Shown one piece after another: positions 18,888 to 27,138 of a stretch of 64,000 nucleotides of DNA (positions are counted from its first letter, which is position 1; each line of letters begins with the position of its first letter). A model generated the notes under the pieces. It had not been told where the DNA came from, did no database searches, and was given only the letters and a program-made list of their open reading frames with translations. The stretch comes from Bradyrhizobium sp. GTDB taxonomy: Bacteria; Pseudomonadota; Alphaproteobacteria; Rhizobiales; Xanthobacteraceae. Position numbers and translations under genes: made by a program. The DNA lies in the NCBI RefSeq assembly GCF_030697065.1, contig NZ_JAUYQU010000205.1, positions 1 through 64,000 on the forward strand. The letters are read 5' to 3'.

Positions 18888-21119
18888 ATGCTTTATCGAA
18901 TAGCCAGGCCCGTCAAGTATATCGGTTTGGGATTCGCGGTGATCGCCGTGCTTGCGCTCGCAATTGCCCCATTTTCGACACGGCTGGTTGAACAGTGGTC
19001 GCGCAGCGATGTGGAGGCCCGTTCGCGCCTCGTTTACAAGGCCATTCAAAACTCGATGGTGCGGGCGATCGCGGACGGCGATACGTCCCGGCTGGCGGCC
19101 ATTTTCGAAAATGTCGCCCTGGATGACAGGATTCTGGCGGTCGCCCTTTGCGACGAATCGGGCCGACTGATCAATCCCACCAAGCTGATGCCGGCGACAT
19201 TCTCCTGCGACAAGGTTGCGCGATCGGAAGCCGAGAGCTTCTCCACCATCTTCAACGACGGACGGCGTATCCTCGTCGGCACCTTCCCGATCGTGGAGCG
19301 CAATCAGAAGGCCTATCTGCTCGTCCTCCACGATCTCAGCTTCATCGATACCCGTTCGGGCGAAGCCCATGGCTTTGTGGTCGCTGCCCTGGCCGGAATA
19401 GCCATCGCCATCGCCGGCGTCGCCGCGGTGTTCGTCGTCGTGATGCTGCGCGGCTGGATGACGTCATTGCGCCGCGCCGTCGAGGAGGTTCGATCCGGCG
19501 CCGTCTTGTCGCCGCAGGCGCGCGACCGATCCGCGATCGATCATCAGATCAAGAAGCTGCTGGGAGAAATCGAGATCGGTCGTGAAACCATCACGTCAAG
19601 ACAGATCGACTGGTCGCCAGCCGCGCTGCAGGAACTGTTGCGCAAGACATTGCCCGATGTCGAGGTGCTCGTCATTTCCAACCGCGAGCCCTATATCCAC
19701 AATCGGGAGAACGGCGAGATTTCGCTGCAGACACCGGCCAGCGGCCTGGTGTCGGCGCTCGAGCCGGTGATTCGGGCCTGCGGCGGCACCTGGATCGCGC
19801 ATGGCAGCGGCAATGCCGACCGGGAGACGGTCGACCATGACGACAAGATCCGTGTCCCGCCAGACGCGCCTTCCTACACGTTGCGGCGAATCTGGATTTC
19901 GGATGAGGAGCAGGACGGCTACTACTACGGTTTTGCCAATGAAGGCCTCTGGCCGTTGTGCCACATTGCGTTCGTGCGGCCGCAGTTTCGCGAAGCCGAC
20001 TGGCGGCAGTATGAGGCAATCAACCAGCGATTCGCCGAGGCCGTGGTCCAGGAGGCCCGGACCCCGGATCCGATCGTTCTGGTCCAGGACTACCATTTCG
20101 CCCTAGCGCCCCGGATGATCCGGCAGCGTCTGCCGCGGGCCACGATCATCACGTTCTGGCATATCCCGTGGCCCAACGCGGAGACATTCAGCATCTGCCC
20201 CTGGAAGGAGCGCATCATCGACGGGCTGCTGGGCAGCACGATCCTGGGATTTCACACCCAGTTCCATTGCAACAATTTCTTCGAGACGGTCGACCGCTTC
20301 GTCGAAAGCCGCATCGATCGGGAGCATGCAACGGTCACCTCGGGCGGCCATGAGACGATGGTGAGGGCCTACCCGATTTCAATCGAATGGCCGCCGAAGG
20401 CGCTCGCCGGCCAGCCCTCGATAGACCTGTGCCGCTCCCAGGTGCGCGAATCGCTCGGGCTCGCGGCGGACGTCAAGCTTGCGGTCGGGATCGAGCGCTT
20501 CGACTACACCAAGGGGATTCTCGATCGCATGAAGGCGGTGGACGACCTGCTGACGCGCGATCCCGCCTGGAAACGCCGATTCACGTTTCTCCAGGTGGCG
20601 GCCCCGACCCGGAGCAAGCTTGCGAGCTACAGTACATTGCAGAGCGAGGCCGTGGCGCTGGCCGGGGACATCAATGCGCGGCACGGCGACGATTCATGGC
20701 AACCGGTCGTTCTGCTGATCCGGCATCACGAGGCCGCCGATGTTTTCAGGCTGTTCAGGGCGGCCGACGTCTGCATCGTCAGCAGCCTGCACGACGGCAT
20801 GAACCTGGTCGCCAAGGAATTCGTAGCGGCGCGCGACGACGAGAAGGGAGTTCTGGTGCTGTCCAGTTTCACCGGAGCCTCGCGCGAATTGTCCGAGGCG
20901 CTGATCGTCAATCCGTACAACACCCACGAGATGTCGGCGGCGCTGGACACCGCACTTCGAATGCCCGGCCACGAGCAACAGGAACGCATGCGGCTGATGC
21001 GCCAGCAGGTCCGCGAATGGAACGTCTACCGCTGGGCCGGGCGAATGCTGATCGACGCGAAAGCGAGCCGGCAGCGCCTGCGGATACTCGATATCAGCGA
21101 GGCTAACCAGGTTCGCTAG
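18888..21119 (+). CDS. Membrane-anchored trehalose-6-phosphate synthase-like glycosyltransferase (GT20)
   Basis: 743 residues with an unusual layout. Residues 11-29 and 162-188 are transmembrane helices flanking a ~130-residue presumably periplasmic segment. A short HAMP-like stretch (about 189-235) leads into a GT20 domain from ~259 to the end. GT20 motifs are clear: VISNREPY, GGTWIAHGSG, VQDYHFALAPRMIR, FWHIPWPN, GFHTQFHCNNF, GIERFDYTKGI and HDGMNLVAKEF. The reaction is likely UDP-glucose (or another nucleotide sugar) plus glucose-6-phosphate to trehalose-6-phosphate; a glucosylglycerol-phosphate synthase cannot be excluded. The ATG at 18888 gives a proper membrane-anchor N-terminus; an ATG at 18828 would add 20 residues encoded across the G tract. 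No otsB phosphatase is in the window. The N-terminal part looks sensor-like, so enzyme activity may respond to an envelope signal (inference). Confidence 0.88.
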   Translation: MLYRIARPVKYIGLGFAVIAVLALAIAPFSTRLVEQWSRSDVEARSRLVYKAIQNSMVRAIADGDTSRLAAIFENVALDDRILAVALCDESGRLINPTKLMPATFSCDKVARSEAESFSTIFNDGRRILVGTFPIVERNQKAYLLVLHDLSFIDTRSGEAHGFVVAALAGIAIAIAGVAAVFVVVMLRGWMTSLRRAVEEVRSGAVLSPQARDRSAIDHQIKKLLGEIEIGRETITSRQIDWSPAALQELLRKTLPDVEVLVISNREPYIHNRENGEISLQTPASGLVSALEPVIRACGGTWIAHGSGNADRETVDHDDKIRVPPDAPSYTLRRIWISDEEQDGYYYGFANEGLWPLCHIAFVRPQFREADWRQYEAINQRFAEAVVQEARTPDPIVLVQDYHFALAPRMIRQRLPRATIITFWHIPWPNAETFSICPWKERIIDGLLGSTILGFHTQFHCNNFFETVDRFVESRIDREHATVTSGGHETMVRAYPISIEWPPKALAGQPSIDLCRSQVRESLGLAADVKLAVGIERFDYTKGILDRMKAVDDLLTRDPAWKRRFTFLQVAAPTRSKLASYSTLQSEAVALAGDINARHGDDSWQPVVLLIRHHEAADVFRLFRAADVCIVSSLHDGMNLVAKEFVAARDDEKGVLVLSSFTGASRELSEALIVNPYNTHEMSAALDTALRMPGHEQQERMRLMRQQVREWNVYRWAGRMLIDAKASRQRLRILDISEANQVR

Positions 21120-21181
21120 GAAACGCCGTCAAAAGAACAAGAGCCCTTCAGGAGCGCAAGTGACGCCCTTGATTTCGCGGC

Positions 21182-23947
21182 CTACTCCGCCGCGACCTGA
21201 ACCTCGGCGCGTTCGGCGCGCACGGCGCAGAACTTGAATTCGGGGATCTTGCCGAACGGATCGAGCGCCGGGTTGGTCAGCAGATTGGCCGCGGCCTCCG
21301 CGTAGCAGAACGGCATGAACACCATGTTCTCCGGCACATCGCGATCGGAGCGCACCTTGATCTCGACGGCGCCGCGGCGGGTCTCCAGACGCACTCTGTC
21401 GCCGGGCCAGACCTTCAGCCGCCGCATGTCCTTGGGCGACATGAAGGCGACCGCTTCCGGCTCGATCTGGTCGAGCACCTGGGAGCGCCGCGTCATCGAG
21501 CCGGTGTGCCAGTGTTCGAGCACACGCCCGGTCGAGAGCACCATCGGATATTCGGCGTCGGGCACTTCGTCGGGCGCGATCACATGCGCCGGCACGATCT
21601 TGCCGCGGCCGCTGGCGGTCGGGAATCCCGTGGTGAAGATGATCTCGTTGCCGGGCAGATGCGGATCGTCGACCGGATAGGTCACCGCGCCCTCGCGCAC
21701 CAGCCGCTCCCAGGTGATGTTCTTCAGCGACGGCATCACCTGCGTCATTTCGGTGAAAACATCGGCCGGCCCGTCATAGCGCCAGTCGAGGCCCATCCGC
21801 TTGGCAATTTCCTGGATGATCCACAGATCCTGCCGCGCGTCGCCCGGCGGCCTGATCACCTCGCGCGCCAGCTGCACGCGGCGGTCGGTATTGGTGAAGG
21901 TGCCGGATTTCTCCGCGAAGGCCGAGGCCGGCAGGATCACGTCGGCATGGAACGCGGTCTCGGTGACGAACAGATCCTGCACCACCAGGTGCTCGAGTTT
22001 TGCCAGCGCCCCGCGCGCATGATGCAGATCGGGATCCGACATCGCGGGGTTCTCGCCCTCGATATACATGCCCGCTATCTCGCCGGCATGGATCGCGTTC
22101 ATGATTTCGACCACGGTAAGGCCGCGCACCGGATCGAGCTCCTGATCCCAGAGTTTTTCGAACGGCTGGCGCAGGTCGGTGCGCCCGACCGGCTGGTAGT
22201 CCGGCAGGAACATCGGGATCAGGCCGGCGTCGGAAGCGCCCTGCACGTTGTTCTGGCCGCGCAGCGGATGCAGCCCGGTGCCGGGACGCCCGATCTGGCC
22301 GGTGACCAGCGCCAGCGCGATCAGGCAGCGCGCATTGTCGGTGCCATGGATATGCTGGCTGATACCCATGCCCCAGAAGATCAGCGAGGCGCGCGAGCGC
22401 GCATACATTCGCGCAACTTCCTTCAAGGTCTCGGCCGGAATCCCGCAGATCGGCTCCATTTTCTCCGGCGGAAAATCCTTGATGCGTTCCTCGAGGTCGT
22501 CGAAACCCTCGGTATAGCCGGCGATGTATTGCTGGTCGGTCAGCCCCTCGGTGATGATGGTGTGGAGCATCGCATTGAGCATCGCAACGTCGGCGCCCGG
22601 CTTGAACTGCAGATGCATGTGGGCGTGGCGCGACAGCGTCTGCCGCCGCGGATCCATCACGATCAGCCTGGCGCCCTTCTTTGCGGCGTTCTTGATGAAG
22701 GTGGCCGCGACCGGGTGATTCACGGTCGGATTGGCGCCGATCACGATGATGACCTCGGCATCCATGGCAGCGGCGAACGGCGCCGACACCGCGCCGGAGT
22801 TGAGACCTTCCATCAGTGCGGCCACCGACGAGGCGTGGCACAGCCGGGTGCAGTGATCGACATTGTTGGAGCCGAAGCCGGTGCGCACCAGCTTCTGGAA
22901 CAGATAGGCTTCCTCGTTCGACCCTTTCGCCGAGCCGAAGCCGGCCAGCGCCTTGGCGCCCTTGCCGTCGCGGATCCTGACGAGGCCTTGCGCGGCGATG
23001 TCCAGCGCCTCCTCCCAGGAGGCTTCGCGGAAATGCGTGAAGGGATTGGCGGGGTCGACCTGGTCGTTGGCGTCCTTCTTCACGTTGGGCAACCGCACCA
23101 GCGGCTTTGTCAGACGATGCGGATGATGAATGTAGTCGAAACCGAAACGGCCCTTGACGCAGAGCCGGTTGTGATTGGCCGGGCCGTCGCGGCCCGCGGC
23201 ATAGATGATCTTCTCATCCTTGACCTCGTAGGTGACCTGGCAGCCGACGCCGCAGAACGGGCACAGCGAGTCCACCTTGCGGTCGGCATAGACCGTGCGG
23301 GTCTGGTTCTCGTCGAGCATGACGGACGGCATCAGCGCGCCGGTCGGACAGGCCTGCACGCATTCGCCGCAGGCGACGCAGGTCGAATCCCCCATCGGAT
23401 CGTCGAAGTCGAACACGATCTTGGATTCGTGGCTGCGATAGGCCATTCCGATCACGTCGTTGACCTGGACCTCGCGGCAGGCGCGCACGCACAGGCCGCA
23501 CTGGATGCAGGCATCCAGGTTGACGCTCATCGCGGGATGGCTGCTGTCGCCATGCCATCGCTCGGCCGCCGGAAAGCGGCTTTCGGTCACCTCGATCTTT
23601 TCGGCCCAGCGCCAGAATTTCGAATCGGGATCGTGCGAGGTGGCGCGCGCCGGCTGGTCGGCGACCAGCAATTCCATCACCATCTTCTGCGCCGCGACCG
23701 CGCGCGCGCTTTCCGATTTCACCTTCATGCCGACGCTGGGCGTGCGCTTGCAGGACGCCGCCAGCACCCGTTCGCCCTCGATCTCGACCATGCAGGCGCG
23801 GCAATTGCCGTCGGGCCGGTAGTCCGGCTCGGGCGAATGGCACAGATGCGGAATCTCGCGGCCCTGGCGCTTGGCGACCTGCCAGATGGTCTCGCCGTTG
23901 ACCGCCTCGACCTGCCGGCCATCGAGTTCAAACTGGATCTTCGTCAT
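21182..23947 (-). CDS. fdhA: NAD-dependent formate dehydrogenase alpha subunit (molybdo/tungstopterin, Fe-S)
   Basis: A 921-residue catalytic subunit that oxidises formate to CO2. The N-terminus is a [2Fe-2S] ferredoxin domain (Cys36, 49, 52, 66). A ferredoxin-type pair of [4Fe-4S] clusters follows (CIQCGLCVRAC, Cys147-157; CVACGECVQACP, Cys190-200). The bis-MGD enzyme core has its own [4Fe-4S] motif (CPFCGVGC, Cys229-236, with Cys263). The probable metal ligand is Cys370 in CTRLCHASS, next to His371, in place of the selenocysteine-histidine of E. coli FdhF; no in-frame TGA is present. The C-terminal molydopterin-dinucleotide-binding domain contains VLSTGRVLEHWHTGSMTRRS. The ATG overlaps the beta-subunit stop (ATGA). 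The frame is open upstream to 24493, but only inside the beta gene. Confidence 0.96.
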   Translation of the reverse strand: MTKIQFELDGRQVEAVNGETIWQVAKRQGREIPHLCHSPEPDYRPDGNCRACMVEIEGERVLAASCKRTPSVGMKVKSESARAVAAQKMVMELLVADQPARATSHDPDSKFWRWAEKIEVTESRFPAAERWHGDSSHPAMSVNLDACIQCGLCVRACREVQVNDVIGMAYRSHESKIVFDFDDPMGDSTCVACGECVQACPTGALMPSVMLDENQTRTVYADRKVDSLCPFCGVGCQVTYEVKDEKIIYAAGRDGPANHNRLCVKGRFGFDYIHHPHRLTKPLVRLPNVKKDANDQVDPANPFTHFREASWEEALDIAAQGLVRIRDGKGAKALAGFGSAKGSNEEAYLFQKLVRTGFGSNNVDHCTRLCHASSVAALMEGLNSGAVSAPFAAAMDAEVIIVIGANPTVNHPVAATFIKNAAKKGARLIVMDPRRQTLSRHAHMHLQFKPGADVAMLNAMLHTIITEGLTDQQYIAGYTEGFDDLEERIKDFPPEKMEPICGIPAETLKEVARMYARSRASLIFWGMGISQHIHGTDNARCLIALALVTGQIGRPGTGLHPLRGQNNVQGASDAGLIPMFLPDYQPVGRTDLRQPFEKLWDQELDPVRGLTVVEIMNAIHAGEIAGMYIEGENPAMSDPDLHHARGALAKLEHLVVQDLFVTETAFHADVILPASAFAEKSGTFTNTDRRVQLAREVIRPPGDARQDLWIIQEIAKRMGLDWRYDGPADVFTEMTQVMPSLKNITWERLVREGAVTYPVDDPHLPGNEIIFTTGFPTASGRGKIVPAHVIAPDEVPDAEYPMVLSTGRVLEHWHTGSMTRRSQVLDQIEPEAVAFMSPKDMRRLKVWPGDRVRLETRRGAVEIKVRSDRDVPENMVFMPFCYAEAAANLLTNPALDPFGKIPEFKFCAVRAERAEVQVAAE

Positions 23948-25647
23948 TCCGCCGCTTCCTTGAACTCGTCGGGGAAATATTTCATTACCGTGGTCAGCGG
24001 ATTCGAGGCCGCCTGGCCAAGGCCGCAGATCGAGGCATCGCGCATCGCCTGGCTCAATTCGTCGAGCAATGCCCGGTTCCACACCGGATTCTGCATCAGC
24101 AGCGCCGCCTTCTGGGTGCCGACCCGGCAGGGCGTGCACTGACCGCAGCTCTCGTCCTCGAAGAAACGCATCAAGTTGAGTGCCGCGCCCTTCACGCTGT
24201 CCTGCTCCGACAGGATGATGACCGCGGCGGAACCGATGAAGCAGCCGTATTTTTCCAGCGTGCCGAAATCGAGCGGGATATCGTCCATCGACGCCGGCAG
24301 AATACCGCCGGAGGCGCCGCCCGGCAGATAGGCGTGGAATCGATGTCCGTCGGCCATGCCGCCGCAGAATTCGTCGATCAGCTCGCGCACCGTGACGCCG
24401 GCCGGCGCCAGCTTCATGCCGGGATTTTTCACGCGCCCCGACACCGAATAGCTGCGCAGGCCGTGGCGGTCGTTGCGGCCATGGCTCTTCCACCAGTCCG
24501 CGCCCTGCTCAATGACGTCGCGAACCCACCACAACGTCTCGATATTGTTGATCAGCGTCGGCAGGCCGAAAAGCCCGACCTGGAATGGATATGGCGGCTT
24601 GTGCCTGGGCAGGCCGCGCTTGCCCTCGATGCTCTCCAGCAGCGAGGATTCCTCGCCGCAGATATAAGCGCCGGCGCCGCGGCGCAGGTGCAGCACCGGC
24701 CCGCCCGGCGGCAGCCTTGCGATTTCGCGGGCGAGAATTTCGCGGCTCGCCGGATATTCGTCGCGAAGGTAGATATAGACGTCAGCCGCTTCCACGACAT
24801 GGGCGCCGATCAGCATGCCCTCGATGAAGCGATGCGGATCGGTTTCCAGATAGATGCGATCCTTGAAGGTGCCGGGTTCGCCCTCGTCGCCGTTGATCGC
24901 CATCAGCCGCGGACCGGGCTCGCCGAGTACGGCGCGCCACTTTCGTCCCGTCGGAAATCCCGCGCCGCCGAGCCCGCGCAAGGATGCGTCGTCGAGCGAT
25001 TTCAACAGATCTTCTTTTTTCAATTCGCCGGAGCGCAGCCGATTGAGCAGCCTGTAGCCGCCGCCGGCGACGTAAGCATCGTAGCCGACATAGTCGGGCA
25101 GATGCGCGTGGGTGTCGCCGGCCTTCGCCGCTGCCAGCACGTCCGCCACCGTGGCGCGATCGACGAAGTGATGGCCGACCTCGGCCACCGGCGCGGCGTC
25201 GCAACGGCCGACGCAGGGCGCGCGCACCACGCGAATGCCCGGGCCTGCCGAGGTCTGCAACCCGTTTAGCAGTTCTTCCGCGCCCAGCATGGCGCAAGTC
25301 AGGGAATCGCAGACCCGGATGGTCAGCGGAGCGATGTCAGGCTCGCCCTCCTTCACCACGTCGAAATGCGCATAGAAGGTCGCGGTCTCGAACACTTCGG
25401 CGAAGGCCAGCTTCATCTCGTCGGCGAGCGCGGCGAGGTGGGCCGCGGAAATCTGCCGATAGTTATCCTGGATCAGGTGCAGATGCTCGATCAGCAGATC
25501 GCGCCGCCGCGGCCGGTCTCCCAGCAGAAGCGCGATCTCTTCCGCGGCCCGGGGATCGATCTGACGGCCCTTGGGAGTAGACTTGGCCCGCTTGCGGCCC
25601 GCGCCGGGATGATCGAACGAGCGGACTGTCTGGACGTCGTGGCTCAT
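23944..25647 (-). CDS. fdhB: Formate dehydrogenase beta subunit, NuoE-NuoF fusion (NADH side)
   Basis: 567 residues that pass electrons from the alpha subunit to NAD+. The first ~165 residues are NuoE-like, with a thioredoxin-like [2Fe-2S] site (CDSLTC and APCVGRCDAAP). From ~200 onward it is NuoF-like: GLGGAGFPTGRKW for the FMN/NADH region, YICGEESSLLESIEGKRG, and the [4Fe-4S] motif CGQCTPCRVG near the C-terminus. The NuoE and NuoF parts are separate genes (fdsG, fdsB) in Rhodobacter-type enzymes but fused in Methylobacterium FDH1, which this resembles. ATG 25647 is chosen; a TTG two codons earlier (25653) is also possible. It is the promoter-proximal gene of the fdh pair. Confidence 0.95.
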   Translation of the reverse strand: MSHDVQTVRSFDHPGAGRKRAKSTPKGRQIDPRAAEEIALLLGDRPRRRDLLIEHLHLIQDNYRQISAAHLAALADEMKLAFAEVFETATFYAHFDVVKEGEPDIAPLTIRVCDSLTCAMLGAEELLNGLQTSAGPGIRVVRAPCVGRCDAAPVAEVGHHFVDRATVADVLAAAKAGDTHAHLPDYVGYDAYVAGGGYRLLNRLRSGELKKEDLLKSLDDASLRGLGGAGFPTGRKWRAVLGEPGPRLMAINGDEGEPGTFKDRIYLETDPHRFIEGMLIGAHVVEAADVYIYLRDEYPASREILAREIARLPPGGPVLHLRRGAGAYICGEESSLLESIEGKRGLPRHKPPYPFQVGLFGLPTLINNIETLWWVRDVIEQGADWWKSHGRNDRHGLRSYSVSGRVKNPGMKLAPAGVTVRELIDEFCGGMADGHRFHAYLPGGASGGILPASMDDIPLDFGTLEKYGCFIGSAAVIILSEQDSVKGAALNLMRFFEDESCGQCTPCRVGTQKAALLMQNPVWNRALLDELSQAMRDASICGLGQAASNPLTTVMKYFPDEFKEAAE

Positions 25648-25688
25648 TATCAATCCCGCTCTTGCAGCTCTGTTATTGCAACTTTAGT

Positions 25689-25701
25689 TGGTGGCATACC
25701 A
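25689..25701. promoter_or_regulatory. Candidate LysR-type operator upstream of the formate dehydrogenase operon
   Basis: A short dyad TGGT-N5-ACCA, which also fits the T-N11-A rule for LysR-type boxes, lies 42 bp upstream of the fdhB start. The gene immediately upstream on the same strand encodes a LysR regulator that is a natural candidate to bind here. The 199-bp gap between the two genes is otherwise without a recognisable gene. A four-base-arm dyad can arise by chance, so this is only a candidate. Confidence 0.3.
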
Positions 25702-25846
25702 CATGCCAAGAAGAAATCTGCACGGCGATGAGAGCGAGAATTATTCCAAAGATCAATAAAGCTGTCCCGTGCAGCGATAGGGAATGCGTATCGATCAAGG
25801 ATCGCAATCGATCGATACGGATTCGAAATTGAACGGGGCGCGCGGC

Positions 25847-26740
25847 TCAGTCGGCGAGCGTCGGCGCGACTTCACGGGCAGTCTGGACCAAGGCCGCGAC
25901 CATCGGCGTCATCGGATCGCGCAACGGAACCACAAGTCCGATCCTGTAGGTCACTTTGGGATCGACAATCGGGATTGCCCTGACGGCATCCGACAGTCCG
26001 AGGGTGTCGGCGAGCCTGGCCGGCATCACGCTGGCCCAGCGTCCGGTCTTCACATGGGTGTAGAGCACAATGATCGAATTCGACGTCAGGGAGGGTTTCG
26101 CTTCGGTCCCTGCCTCCAGCAACGCGCGGTCGATGATGCGACGGTTCTGCATGTCGGGCGTGAGCAGGCAGAGCGGCACCTCTCCCACCTCCTTCCAGGT
26201 CACCTGATCGCGGTCCCCGAATTGACTGTCCGGGGCGGTGATCAGGCGATAGCTCTCGTCATAGAGCGGAACGGAACGCACCTTGCCGAGCGGCTCGTTG
26301 TCGAGATAGGTCAGGCCGGCATCGACCTCGAGATTCTCCAGCAGTCCCAGCACCTCGATCGACGTGCAGGACACGATGCGAAAGCGCACATGGGGGTGAC
26401 GGGCCCTGAACGGCGTGGTCAGCGACGCCACCATGCCCAGCACTGTCGGTATCGCCGCAATCCGGATTTCGCCCGACAGTCCGGCCTTGAGCGCATTGAT
26501 TTCCTCGCGCATGCCGCGCACGTCGCCGACGATGCGGCGCGCCCAGTCCAGCGTGCGCTCTCCCTCGGGCGTGAAGCCGACGAAGCGCGAGCCACGCTGC
26601 ACCAGCATCACCCCCAGGATTTCCTCGAGCTGCTTCAGGCTGGTCGACATCGTCGGCTGGGTGACGCCGCAGGCTTCCGCGGCGCGGCCGAAGTGCCGTT
26701 CCCTGGCCAGCGCCAGCAGCAGTTCGAGTTTGTCGATCAA
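25847..26740 (-). CDS. LysR-family transcriptional regulator of the formate dehydrogenase cluster
   Basis: 297 residues. The N-terminal winged helix-turn-helix (DKLELLLALARERHFGRAAEACGVTQPTMST...) is followed by a two-lobed effector-binding domain beginning near GEIRIAAIPTV. The start is a TTG at 26740, because the LysR domain begins exactly there. It overlaps the tusA stop as TTGA, so regulator and sulfur carrier may be translationally coupled. The frame is open to 26953, but only across tusA. It lies immediately upstream of, and on the same strand as, fdhBA, so formate-responsive control of fdh is the likely role. That assignment is from position; no effector residue can be read from the sequence. 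Confidence 0.9.
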   Translation of the reverse strand: MIDKLELLLALARERHFGRAAEACGVTQPTMSTSLKQLEEILGVMLVQRGSRFVGFTPEGERTLDWARRIVGDVRGMREEINALKAGLSGEIRIAAIPTVLGMVASLTTPFRARHPHVRFRIVSCTSIEVLGLLENLEVDAGLTYLDNEPLGKVRSVPLYDESYRLITAPDSQFGDRDQVTWKEVGEVPLCLLTPDMQNRRIIDRALLEAGTEAKPSLTSNSIIVLYTHVKTGRWASVMPARLADTLGLSDAVRAIPIVDPKVTYRIGLVVPLRDPMTPMVAALVQTAREVAPTLAD

Positions 26741-26988
26741 GACAAAGGTCCCGGCGTATCCAATCGTGCCTTCTCGATCAGGAACACGATCCGCTGCTCG
26801 TTTCGCTCCGATATCTCGACCTTGTCGCCGGTCTCCCGGATCAGGTTCGGGATGTCGATCACCGACAGCGGATCGGTGCAGTGAACTTCCAGGACGTCGC
26901 CGGGTTTCACCGACTTCAGCGCCTTGCGCGTCTTCAGCGCCGGCAACGGACATTTCAGGCCGGTGAGATCGAGTATGGTCTGGCTCAT
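26737..26988 (-). CDS. tusA: TusA/SirA-like sulfur-carrier protein
   Basis: An 83-residue protein starting MSQTILDLTGLKCPLPALKTRKAL. The CPxP motif (Cys-Pro-Leu-Pro, Cys13) is the sulfur-accepting site of the TusA/SirA fold, a two-layer alpha/beta domain. Length is normal for the family (75-85). TusA proteins carry persulfide sulfur for tRNA thiolation, molybdenum cofactor or FDH maturation. Here the gene sits between moeA and the FDH regulator and near fdhD, which favours sulfur delivery to FdhD for the sulfido ligand of the FDH metal. That role is inferred from context. The stop overlaps the lysR TTG start. Confidence 0.9.
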   Translation of the reverse strand: MSQTILDLTGLKCPLPALKTRKALKSVKPGDVLEVHCTDPLSVIDIPNLIRETGDKVEISERNEQRIVFLIEKARLDTPGPLS

Positions 26989-27138
26989 CCCGCGAACATG
27001 GCGAAGCGGGACCGCATCGTCAACGCCGTAGTCCGCAAGGTGGGCAAAGCCGATGGCGCGCGAATGCGCGACGCGTCGTCGTGTCCACGACGACGCTGCG
27101 ACGTGCTGGGCACGGCGCAAAGAGCGCCTTTGCCCACC

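Noticed and set aside
21506-24142. Very long plus-strand open frame (about 880 codons) opposite the FDH alpha gene
   Set aside because: The minus strand encodes a full FDH with every Fe-S motif. The plus translation is His/Arg/Ala/Gly-rich without domains, as expected for a shadow frame.
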